Below are positions 22,130-28,358 of a stretch of 28,368 bases of DNA, piece by piece. The translations under genes and the position numbers were made by a program. The notes beneath the pieces are model-generated. The model saw nothing but the letters and a program-made list of their open reading frames with translations, was not told where the DNA came from and ran no database searches. Positions within the stretch are counted from its first letter, which is position 1, and every line of letters starts with the position of its first letter. This stretch comes from JAICJJ01 sp039809985 (lineage in GTDB: Bacteria; Chloroflexota; Chloroflexia; Thermomicrobiales; UBA6265). The stretch spans positions 1 to 28,368 of the forward strand of contig JBDHWC010000027.1 of the NCBI GenBank assembly GCA_039809985.1, written 5' to 3'.

Positions 22130-23034
22130 CCGTCCTCGGCTCCCCAACCGCCGTCGTGCTGCCGCTCGAGCCCGAGGACGTCGAGCGCGTCCTTCCCCAC
22201 GACCCGCGAGCCCGCGAGGCGCTGCGGCAGGCACTGGCCGCCGCGCCGGGCCGGTCCGTCTGGGCCCCCGACACGCTCGAGTACGTGGTCGTCGTCCCGT
22301 GGCGGCATCGCCCCGACATCTCCCACGTGCAGGAGATCGCCGCGGTTCGGCATGCCAACGCGCTCGTCGCCGCCGCCCGTGACCGCTGCCGGGACGCCGG
22401 CGACGCGATGGTGCTGGCCGTCGAGTTGCACGACGGTCGCTCTGCCAGCTTCTACGCTCGCTCCGGCCTCTGGCCGATCGAGGACGTCATCACGTACGAA
22501 CTCGACGCCCGCCGGCCGCGCCCGGCCCCGACCGGATCCCTCACCTTCCGCACGGCCATGCCGGAGGTGGCGGCGGACCTTCGCACCTTGCTGGAGATCG
22601 ACCACGCTGCCTTCCCGTGGCTGTGGCAGAACAGCGAGGAGGAGTTCCGCGTCTACGGCGACGCCTCCGACGTCCAGCTCCTGCTCGGCTTCGACGGACC
22701 CGACCCGGTCAGCTACTCCGGCGCGACCCTCTACGCCGGCTGGGGCCACCTCGACCGGATCGCGGTCCTCCCCGACCGCCAAGGGCAAGGGGAGGGCTTC
22801 GAGACGCTGGCCCGCACCGTTGAGGCGATGGTCGCGCTCGGGGCCGTGCGGATCGGCCTCAGCACCCAGCAGAACAACGCGCGGTCGCAGCACCTGTACG
22901 AGGTGTTCGGCTTCCGCCGCTCGCCGGTCTACGACTACCGGCTCTACGGGGCCGACCTGCGGCCCGCCAACGACTCTGGCGCCGCCGGCCCGATGCCGGG
23001 CGCGCCGCACGGCGCACGCGCCAACGGGAGCTAG
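22126..23034 (+). CDS. GNAT-family N-acetyltransferase, likely two-domain
   Basis: About 302 aa. The C-terminal half is a clear GNAT domain: HLDRIAVLPDRQGQGEGFETLAR holds the acetyl-CoA pyrophosphate loop (Q/R-x-x-G-x-G, ~219-224), followed by IGLSTQQNNARSQHLYEVFGFRR and a closing Tyr-rich strand. The N-terminal half contains FYARSGLWPIEDVITYEL (~109-126), which looks like the end of a second GNAT domain whose CoA loop is not evident, so it is probably degenerate. ATG at 22126 lies in the binding-protein stop (ATGA); aroC begins 8 bases after its end. Acceptor substrate unknown. Confidence 0.82.
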   Translation: MTVLGSPTAVVLPLEPEDVERVLPHDPRAREALRQALAAAPGRSVWAPDTLEYVVVVPWRHRPDISHVQEIAAVRHANALVAAARDRCRDAGDAMVLAVELHDGRSASFYARSGLWPIEDVITYELDARRPRPAPTGSLTFRTAMPEVAADLRTLLEIDHAAFPWLWQNSEEEFRVYGDASDVQLLLGFDGPDPVSYSGATLYAGWGHLDRIAVLPDRQGQGEGFETLARTVEAMVALGAVRIGLSTQQNNARSQHLYEVFGFRRSPVYDYRLYGADLRPANDSGAAGPMPGAPHGARANGS

Positions 23035-23042
23035 CAGCACGC

Positions 23043-24107
23043 ATGGGAAGCCATTTCGGGGAGATTTTCCGCCTCACGACATGGGGCGAGTCGCACGGGC
23101 CGGCGCTCGGAGTGGTGGTCGAGGGGTGCCCGGCCGGGCTCCCGCTCGCGGTCGAGGAGGTTCAGCGCGAACTCGACCGCCGCCGCGTCGGCCAGAGTAA
23201 GGTGACCACCCCGCGCGGCGAGATGGACCGGGCCGAGATCCTCTCGGGCGTCTTCGAGGGCGTCACCACCGGCGCGCCGATCTCCCTCGTCACCTACAAC
23301 AAGGACGCCGACTCCTCCAAGTACGAGCCGCTGCGCGATGTCTTCCGGCCCGGCCACGCCGACTACACCTACTGGGCCAAGTACGGCCACCGCGACCACC
23401 GCGGCGGCGGCCGTTCCTCCGCCCGCGAGACGTGGGGCCGGGTCGCCGCCGGCGCGATCGCCAAGAAGATCCTCGCCACGGTCGGCTGCGAGATCTACGC
23501 CTTCAGCCGCGAGATCGGCGGCATCGAGGCGCAGACGTTCGACCGCGACCAGATCGAGCAGAACATCGTCCGCACCTCCGACCCGGTGGCTGCCGAGCGG
23601 ATGATCGCCGCCATCCTCGACGCCAAGGAGGCGAAGAACAGTCTCGGCGGCGTGGTCGAGGCGCATGCCGTCGGCGTCCCGGTCGGCCTCGGGGAGCCGA
23701 CCTTCGACAAGCTCGACGCCCTGATCGGGCAGGCGATGCTCTCGATCCCGGCGACCAAGGGAGTCGAGATCGGCTCCGGCTTCGCCGCCGCCCGTTCCAC
23801 CGGCTACGACAACAACGACGGCTTCACCAGCGAGGACGGCCGCATCCGGACCCGCACCAACCGCGCTGGCGGCACCCTCGGCGGTATCTCCAGCGGCGAG
23901 GAGATCGTCGTCCGGGTGGCGATCAAGCCGACCTCCTCGATCGCGCGGCCGCAGGAGACGGTCGACACCGGCGGCGTGCCGCGGACGATCATGGTCGAGG
24001 GTCGGCACGACCCGTCCGTGGTGCCCCGCGCGGTGCCGGTGGTCGAGGCGATGCTGGCCAACGTCCTCGCCGACCTTCTCCTGCGCAACCGGGCCGCGCG
24101 CCTCTGA
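23043..24107 (+). CDS. aroC: Chorismate synthase
   Basis: About 354 aa, usual length. Converts 5-enolpyruvylshikimate-3-phosphate to chorismate with reduced FMN, last step of the shikimate pathway. Signatures: FRLTTWGESHGPALG (first), GRSSARETWGRVAAGAIAKKIL (FMN region), ATKGVEIGSGF, and AGGTLGGISSGEEIVVRVAIKPTSS near the C-terminus. ATG at 23043 with GGGAG about 12 bases upstream. It is the third gene after the solute-binding protein and GNAT genes, with no other shikimate gene nearby; probably expressed from the promoter at 20408. Convergent with the methyltransferase, only 12 bp apart. Confidence 0.96.
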   Translation: MGSHFGEIFRLTTWGESHGPALGVVVEGCPAGLPLAVEEVQRELDRRRVGQSKVTTPRGEMDRAEILSGVFEGVTTGAPISLVTYNKDADSSKYEPLRDVFRPGHADYTYWAKYGHRDHRGGGRSSARETWGRVAAGAIAKKILATVGCEIYAFSREIGGIEAQTFDRDQIEQNIVRTSDPVAAERMIAAILDAKEAKNSLGGVVEAHAVGVPVGLGEPTFDKLDALIGQAMLSIPATKGVEIGSGFAAARSTGYDNNDGFTSEDGRIRTRTNRAGGTLGGISSGEEIVVRVAIKPTSSIARPQETVDTGGVPRTIMVEGRHDPSVVPRAVPVVEAMLANVLADLLLRNRAARL

Positions 24108-24119
24108 TCCCGGTGTGCG

Positions 24120-24902
24120 TCAGCCGACGGGCGTCACCTCGGCGGTGACGACGATCCGCTCGGCCGCGTCGTCGAACGGGTCGAGGTCGTAGCTGCCGTA
24201 GAACTGCAGATCGACAAAGCCGCACGCCTCAAGCAGGAGTCGCAGTTCCGACGCGTGCAGGTAGCGCATCGGGAACGACGCGGCCACCCGCCGCAGCGCG
24301 CCGTCCGCTCCCGTCACGTCGTACCAGAGATCGGTCTCGATCCGCTGGCTCGCCGGCGAGCATCGCCGCGCCCCGAACTTGTCGAGCCGGTCGCCGTTGT
24401 CGAGCGTCCATGTCCCTTCGTGCACGACGCTGCCGTCGAACGACCGCAGCAACTCCGGCACCGGGTTCAGCACATCGACGACCAACTGGCCGCGCGGGTC
24501 GAGCGCGCGGCGGGCGGCCAGCAGCGCCCGCCGCTGCTCCTCCAGCGTCGGCAGGTGGAGCAGGCCGTTCAGGGCGACGATCACCAGCCCGAACGGGCCG
24601 CCCGGCACCTCGTCGGCCGCTGTCATCTCCCCGGGCAGCACCTGCACTCGGTCGCCGACGCCGGCCTCGTCGACAGCCTGACGCGCGCGCTCCAGCATCG
24701 CCAGCGAGCGGTCGGTGCCGACGACGCGGAATCCTTCCTCGGCCAGCGGCACCAGCAACCGACCCGACCCACAGCCGAGCTCGAGGATCGGGTCACCGAC
24801 CACCACCGCGAAGTTGACGTAGAGCGGCACGTCGTCGGACCACTCGGCGTGCTCGAGGTCGTAGAAGTCTGGCAGAGCGGCGTAGGGGTCGGGCGCGGCC
24901 AC
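24120..24902 (-). CDS. Class I SAM-dependent methyltransferase
   Basis: About 260 aa. Motif I is ILELGCGSGRLLVPLAEEG (~39-57), then an acidic residue in VVGTDRSLAML (Asp ~64), and motif IV region GPFGLVIVALNGLLHL. The N-terminus YAALPDFYDLEH is typical of small-molecule methyltransferases; the middle carries an insert that may cap the substrate site (GTWTLDNGDRLDKFGARR). Substrate unknown. GTG at 24902 is only 4 bases after the stop of the secreted-protein gene and lacks a strong ribosome site, so it is likely translated by coupling. Last gene of a three-gene operon whose other two products are exported, which raises the question of what a cytoplasmic methyltransferase does there. Confidence 0.87.
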   Translation of the reverse strand: MAAPDPYAALPDFYDLEHAEWSDDVPLYVNFAVVVGDPILELGCGSGRLLVPLAEEGFRVVGTDRSLAMLERARQAVDEAGVGDRVQVLPGEMTAADEVPGGPFGLVIVALNGLLHLPTLEEQRRALLAARRALDPRGQLVVDVLNPVPELLRSFDGSVVHEGTWTLDNGDRLDKFGARRCSPASQRIETDLWYDVTGADGALRRVAASFPMRYLHASELRLLLEACGFVDLQFYGSYDLDPFDDAAERIVVTAEVTPVG

Positions 24903-24906
24903 CCGG

Positions 24907-25533
24907 TCAGTCCCACGCCACGACGACGGGCACCTGCGTCGTCGCCAGCGCCCCGTCGTCGAGGTAGTTGGCGACCCAGAGCGGCTCGCTTCGGTCGGGG
25001 TCGCCGATCACGCTACCGCCCCCCTCGCACCCGTAGTTGATCCGTTGGCCGGCGAGCGCCGCGGTCGCGCCCCGCAGCAATCCGCACCGCTTGCCGTTGC
25101 CGAGTTCCAGCGCCCACGGCAAGGCCAACTCGACGCGTCCGGCTTCGGCCGCGGGCCGATCCGGCAAGGGTTTTGTCGTCCGCACGACTTGCGCCTCGTT
25201 CGCCCACGGCGACGCAAGGCAGGCCAGTTCGGCGGCGGCGTCCGGGTCACCCCAGGGGTTGGCGAAGCAAGGGTCGAGGACGCCGTCCGCGACCGTGCAG
25301 AACCACGCGTCGTCCCGATCCGGCAGCACGGTCGAGCCCTCCGCGCAGTCGGCTTCCTGCGGCGCGCTCACCGTCAACCCGCCATTGAGGCCGCTCGGGC
25401 CGAACGGAACAACGAAGCGAACATTGGTCCGGGTCACCCCCGCCGGGCCTGCCCCCGGTGTCTGCGCCGCGGCGAACGACGCCGGCACCCCCGACGCCAC
25501 CACCACCGCCATCAGCAGGACCAAGCGAAACAT
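24907..25533 (-). CDS. Secreted cysteine-containing protein, 208 aa
   Basis: A Sec-type signal peptide (MFRLVLLMAVVVASGVPASFAAAQ, cleavage near residue 24) is followed by a mature domain with six cysteines, probably three disulfides: DC, WFC, DPCFAN, ACLASPW, GKRCGLL and NYGCEGG. The block LPWALELGNGKRCGLLRGAT, then INYGCEGGG and DPDRSEPLWV, looks like a conserved core; I have an impression of similar secreted proteins in Actinobacteria but no function to offer. ATG at 25533 follows AGGGGA. It lies 10 bases after the Cys-rich repeat gene and 4 before the methyltransferase gene. No membrane anchor or lipobox. Confidence 0.75.
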   Translation of the reverse strand: MFRLVLLMAVVVASGVPASFAAAQTPGAGPAGVTRTNVRFVVPFGPSGLNGGLTVSAPQEADCAEGSTVLPDRDDAWFCTVADGVLDPCFANPWGDPDAAAELACLASPWANEAQVVRTTKPLPDRPAAEAGRVELALPWALELGNGKRCGLLRGATAALAGQRINYGCEGGGSVIGDPDRSEPLWVANYLDDGALATTQVPVVVAWD

Positions 25534-25543
25534 CGTCCGTCCC

Positions 25544-26437
25544 CTACCGCAGCGACTGGCAAACGCCCGAGATGCAGAAGAGGTACGAACAGCACGCGGC
25601 GTCGCTCTCGCACGCTTGCCCGGCGTCGCCGCAGCAATTGGTGTTGCCGTCGCCTGAGATGCCGTTCGCCTTGCAGACGAGAGCGTCGCAGCACTCGGCG
25701 TCCGTCGAGCAGGTCGTCGCCGCCGACAGGCAGCAATGCGTCTGGCCGTCGACGTCCGCCTTCGAGCCGCCGCAGGTCGCCGGCCCGAGCGACTGGCTGC
25801 AGTCGGTCGCCGCCTGGCAGACGTCGCCCGGCCCGAGGTTGCCGACTTCCGACGCACCGCCGCAGAACCCGTTGACGCAGGACAGGCCGCCGCAGCACGC
25901 CTGGTCGGCCGTGCAGCCGCCCCCGCGCTGCAGGCAGCAGTTGGTCGGACCGTCGTCGGCAACCGTGTTGTCGCCGCAGACCACCACCCCGGCCGCGGTC
26001 GGGGCGCACTCGGCGGTGGAAGCGCAGGCCGCGCCGAGCGGCAACTCCCCCGCCGCGACCTCGCCCGTCGGCGCGACCGTCGGCGACTGCCCCGCCGTCG
26101 CGCTGTCGTCGACGCAGGCCCCGTTGATGCAGTGGTAGGCGGCGCAGCACCAGGCATGGGCCTCGCAGTACCCCCCCACCTCCCGGCAGCAGTTCAGCGG
26201 CCCGTCCTGGTCGTAGCCGTTGTTGGCGCAGGTCGTCGGGCCGCCGTTCTGGCTGCACTGGTCGGTGGAGTCGCACGGCGACCCGGGCGGCAGTCCGGCC
26301 TGCTGGGCCCGGCTGGTGCGGGACGCTGCCAACGCGCCGCCCCCGGCCGCCAACGCCACCGCTGCCCGCAGTGCCGAACGCCGCGTCCTGCGGTCGGCGA
26401 CCAAGCGCGTCAACGCGTCGAACTGCCGGTCGTCCAT
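25544..26437 (-). CDS. Tat-exported cysteine-rich repeat protein, 297 aa
   Basis: The N-terminus MDDRQFDALTRLVADRRTRR then SALRAAVALAAGGGALAASR is a twin-arginine signal, with cleavage near AQQ (~46). The mature part has 36 cysteines in about 250 residues. It is built of three repeats of a ten-Cys pattern (C-C-C-CC-C-CC-C-C, e.g. TNCCLQRGGGCTADQACCGGLSC) and a truncated fourth that reuses the last half. Linkers are Gly/Asp-rich. The pattern resembles Dickkopf-like or knottin-like disulfide modules; multi-disulfide extracellular structure is inferred. The ATG at 26437 gives the signal peptide directly; only a weak GGGGGA site precedes it. First gene of a tight operon. Signal peptides of this wording are, to my knowledge, frequent in Thermomicrobia. 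Possible roles: surface adhesin, inhibitor or metal binder, none shown. Confidence 0.82.
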   Translation of the reverse strand: MDDRQFDALTRLVADRRTRRSALRAAVALAAGGGALAASRTSRAQQAGLPPGSPCDSTDQCSQNGGPTTCANNGYDQDGPLNCCREVGGYCEAHAWCCAAYHCINGACVDDSATAGQSPTVAPTGEVAAGELPLGAACASTAECAPTAAGVVVCGDNTVADDGPTNCCLQRGGGCTADQACCGGLSCVNGFCGGASEVGNLGPGDVCQAATDCSQSLGPATCGGSKADVDGQTHCCLSAATTCSTDAECCDALVCKANGISGDGNTNCCGDAGQACESDAACCSYLFCISGVCQSLR

Positions 26438-26501
26438 GCTCGTCCCCCGCCGAGTGCCGCGGGCCGCCCGGTGCGCGAACGCCAGCCGCTCCCTTGGCCC
26501 G

Positions 26502-26507
26502 AGTGTA
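26502..26507 (-). promoter_or_regulatory. Possible -10 box for the Cys-rich operon
   Basis: Minus-strand TACACT, about 65 bases before the start codon at 26437. It overlaps the palindrome at 26504-26513. No clear -35 box. Confidence 0.3.
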
Positions 26508-26513
26508 CGTACA
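26504..26513. promoter_or_regulatory. Palindrome TGTACGTACA, possible operator
   Basis: A perfect 10-bp palindrome with AT content unusual for the region, in the gap between the Cys-rich operon and smpB. It overlaps a minus-strand -10-like box and adjoins a plus-strand TAGGGT box, a position suited to a repressor site. Confidence 0.4.
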
Positions 26514-26526
26514 GTAGGGTACCGCG

Positions 26527-26679
26527 ATGCCGGTGCCTGCGCCAACGAAACCCGGCCCCGTTGCCGCAGCCGGCACGCCCCCTGAGGCGAAACCAGCCCG
26601 CCCGGTCCTGCCGCTCGCGGGACCCACAACTCCGGCCGCCCAGCGAGCGGCAGAACGGGCCGGTCGCGAATCTCGTTGA
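26527..26679 (+). CDS. Doubtful 50-codon ORF upstream of smpB
   Basis: ATG at 26527 stands 6 bases after TAGGGT (26515-26520), the same geometry as the leaderless genes here, and the frame ends at 26679 inside the smpB -35 box. The product would be Ala/Pro-rich (MPVPAPTKPGPVAAAG...) and basic, without recognisable features. The composition is also what random GC-rich DNA gives. Listed only because of the promoter-like context. Confidence 0.2.
   Translation: MPVPAPTKPGPVAAAGTPPEAKPARPVLPLAGPTTPAAQRAAERAGRESR
26608..26653. repeat. 11-bp inverted repeat upstream of smpB
   Basis: CTGCCGCTCGC (26608-26618) and GCGAGCGGCAG (26643-26653) are exact reverse complements separated by 24 bases. It lies 23 bases before the smpB -35 box. 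It could be a regulator site, or a terminator for a transcript coming from the 26520 region, though no T-run follows. Confidence 0.4.
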
Positions 26680-26704
26680 CTCCCCCCGTGGCGTTCCCTA
26701 TAGT
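26676..26704 (+). promoter_or_regulatory. smpB promoter, leaderless type
   Basis: TTGACT (26676-26681), a 17-base spacer and TATAGT (26699-26704): the best promoter in the window. The -10 box ends 6 bases before the smpB ATG, and no Shine-Dalgarno exists, so the message should start on the ATG. Confidence 0.75.
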
Positions 26705-26710
26705 CGCCGA

Positions 26711-27205
26711 ATGAGCGCCAAGACCGTCCCCGCCAAGACCGGCGAAGACCGCCGCCAAGATCGTGTCGTCACCTCCAACCGCCGCGCCCACCACGAGTTC
26801 TTCATCGTCGAGACGATCGAGGCCGGCATCGCATTGACCGGGACCGAGATCAAGTCGATCCGCGACGGCAAGATCACCATCAGCGAGGCGTACGCCCGGA
26901 TCGAGCAGGGCGAGCTCTGGCTGATCGGCGCGCACGTCTCGCCCTACAGCCACGGCAACCGCGCCAACCACGACCCTGACCGGCCCCGCAAGCTGCTCGT
27001 CCACCGCCGCCAGATCGCCGAGCTGCGCGAGGCGATCGAACAGAAGGGAATGACGATCGTCCCGCTCCGGGTCGTCCTCAGACGGGGCCGGGCCAAGGTC
27101 GAGATCGGGGTGGCGCGCGGCAAGAAGCTCTACGACAAGCGGCAGTCCTCCGCCGAGCGCGACGCGCGTCGCGACGTCGAGCGAGCACTGCGCGACCGCG
27201 GCTGA
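26711..27205 (+). CDS. smpB: SsrA-binding protein SmpB
   Basis: About 164 aa. Binds tmRNA (SsrA) and delivers it to stalled ribosomes in trans-translation. Family marks: VTSNRRAHHEFFIVETIEAGIALTGTEIKS, KITISEAYARIEQGELWLIGAHVSPY, then HDPDRPRKLLVHRRQI, the KGMTIVPLRVVLRRGRAKVEIGVARGKK core, and the basic tail KLYDKRQSSAERDARRDVERAL that enters the mRNA channel. ATG at 26711 is set by the promoter only 6 bases away. The tmRNA gene itself was not found in the window. The Dabb gene follows 23 bases later in the same direction. Confidence 0.96.
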   Translation: MSAKTVPAKTGEDRRQDRVVTSNRRAHHEFFIVETIEAGIALTGTEIKSIRDGKITISEAYARIEQGELWLIGAHVSPYSHGNRANHDPDRPRKLLVHRRQIAELREAIEQKGMTIVPLRVVLRRGRAKVEIGVARGKKLYDKRQSSAERDARRDVERALRDRG

Positions 27206-27228
27206 CCAATCAGCGGGGGAGGGAACGG

Positions 27229-27528
27229 ATGATCGAGCACATCGTGCTGCTGCAGCCGAAGCCGGGCCTGACGGACCCCGACATCGCGGCGATGCGCGCC
27301 GCGGTCAGCGGCCTGCAGGAGAAGATCCCCGGCATCACCGCGATCCACTGGGGCCCCAACACCAGCCCCGAGGGACTCGGCAGGGGGTACGAGCACGGCT
27401 TCGTCGTCCACTTCGTCGATGCCGCCGCCCGCGACGCCTACCTCCCTCACCCCGAGCACGTCGCCATCGTGCCGGAGCTGACAACGCGCTCCGACAGCAT
27501 CCTCGTCTTCGACATCGAGCACGACTAG
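27229..27528 (+). CDS. Dabb-domain (stress-responsive A/B barrel) protein
   Basis: 99 aa, one dimeric alpha/beta-barrel domain. Opening MIEHIVLLQPKPGLTDPDIAAM is the usual Dabb start with a His in strand 1. The middle ITAIHWGPNTSPEGLGRGYEHGFVVHFVD and the late YLPHPEHVAIV are family hallmarks. Members act as dimers; some are enzymes or oxidative-stress proteins, most are uncharacterised. ATG at 27229 has GGGGGAGGG upstream. Likely co-transcribed with smpB and ended by the hairpin at 27529. Confidence 0.87.
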   Translation: MIEHIVLLQPKPGLTDPDIAAMRAAVSGLQEKIPGITAIHWGPNTSPEGLGRGYEHGFVVHFVDAAARDAYLPHPEHVAIVPELTTRSDSILVFDIEHD

Positions 27529-27552
27529 CTGGGGGGACGTGCCGCCCCCCGG
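27529..27552. terminator. Terminator after the Dabb gene
   Basis: 8-bp stem (27529-27536 with 27545-27552, one T-G pair) with an 8-base loop, starting right after the TAG stop. Lies between convergent genes. A short T-poor tail follows, so efficiency is uncertain. Confidence 0.6.
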
Positions 27553-27557
27553 CTTAC

Positions 27558-28109
27558 TCACGCGCCGAGCGCCGCCTCGGATCGGCGGCTGAGCCACCAG
27601 TCGACCACCAGTCCGGCGACCAACGCCGCCACGACCATCGAGAACGGCACCAGCGCGGCCGTCGGCGGCGGGTCGGTGCGAACCTGGCCGTGGGGCAGCA
27701 CGAAGCCCTTCAACACGCCGTAGGTCAAGTGGATCGGCAGCCAAGCCGCCGGCACCAGCAACGCCCACGCCGCCGGTCGGTCGCGCCCGACCAAGGCGAC
27801 GATCGCGCCGCCGACCGCGAACCCGGCGATCGACAACGCGAGGTCGACCGGCTTCACCGCCAGCACGAGCACGACGATCACCGTCACCGCCGTCAGGCCG
27901 GCAACGGCGCGCCGCGACGATTCCCAGAGCGAGCGGATCAACACCGCCGCCCCGCCGAGCCAGAGCAGCCCGCCGACGGCGTTGATCATCCGTCGCGTCT
28001 CCAGCGACTGGGTGGCGATCGCCACCCCGACCACCACGCCGGCCACCAGCATCAGCCCGGTCGCCAGCGCGGGCAACCCCCGCGCACCGAGCGCGTCTTT
28101 CGTCGTCAT
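27558..28109 (-). CDS. Multipass membrane protein, about 6 TM, 183 aa
   Basis: Unknown function. Six hydrophobic helices can be drawn: ALATGLMLVAGVVVGVAIA, AVGGLLWLGGAAVLI, AVAGLTAVTVIVVLVLAV, VDLALSIAGFAVGGAIVALV, AWALLVPAAWLPIHLTYGVL and FSMVVAALVAGLVVDWWL. The short loop HGQVRTDPPPTAA lies between helices 5 and 6. ATG at 28109 is chosen because AGGAGG stands 8 bases upstream; a TTG at 28130 is in frame but lies upstream of the predicted transcription start. No catalytic motif seen. Confidence 0.72.
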   Translation of the reverse strand: MTTKDALGARGLPALATGLMLVAGVVVGVAIATQSLETRRMINAVGGLLWLGGAAVLIRSLWESSRRAVAGLTAVTVIVVLVLAVKPVDLALSIAGFAVGGAIVALVGRDRPAAWALLVPAAWLPIHLTYGVLKGFVLPHGQVRTDPPPTAALVPFSMVVAALVAGLVVDWWLSRRSEAALGA

Positions 28110-28130
28110 CACGACCACCTCCTCGGCCAA

Positions 28131-28160
28131 ACCCTAGCCGCCGCGAGTCGGCCGCGTCAA
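28131..28160 (-). promoter_or_regulatory. Promoter of the 6-TM membrane protein gene
   Basis: On the minus strand TTGACG (28155-28160), an 18-base spacer and TAGGGT (28131-28136). Transcription would start near 28124, leaving a ~15-base leader that carries the AGGAGG site. Confidence 0.65.
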
Positions 28161-28182
28161 CGGAACCTTCGGGCGGGGCTGC

Positions 28183-28188
28183 TATACT
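28183..28188 (+). promoter_or_regulatory. -10 box of the tRNA-Arg gene
   Basis: TATACT, 25 bases before the tRNA. No strong -35 box at usual spacing; the minus-strand TTGACG of the divergent gene overlaps that area. Confidence 0.55.
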
Positions 28189-28213
28189 CGCCGACGTCCT
28201 CGACAGGGGGCAC

Positions 28214-28286
28214 GCCCTCGTAGCTCAATGGATAGAGCGTCTGGCTTCGAACCAGAAGGTTGGGGGTTCGATCCCCTCCGAGGGTA
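28214..28286 (+). tRNA. tRNA-Arg (anticodon TCG)
   Basis: A 73-nt cloverleaf. The acceptor stem pairs GCCCTCG with CGAGGGT; the D stem is GCTC/GAGC; the anticodon stem TCTGG/CCAGA holds the loop CTTCGAA with anticodon TCG at 28247-28249; the T loop is TTCGATC on a 5-bp stem. The discriminator is A and CCA is not encoded. The first acceptor pair is G-U rather than G-C. It decodes CGA and, by wobble, other CGN codons. Confidence 0.95.
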
Positions 28287-28333
28287 CCGGCCGAAACAAG
28301 CGTCCACAGCCGTCAACCAAGCCAATAGCGCGC

Positions 28334-28358
28334 ACGGCCGGGGGCGTCACCCGGCCGT
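28334..28358 (+). terminator. Terminator after tRNA-Arg
   Basis: Perfect 9-bp stem (28334-28342 with 28350-28358) and 7-base loop, followed by TCTCG. It lies 47 bases after the tRNA. Only a short pyrimidine run follows. Confidence 0.6.

Noticed and set aside
26711..27229. A tmRNA (ssrA) gene next to smpB.
   Set aside because: I looked for tRNA-like ends and a tag-coding ORF around smpB and found none.
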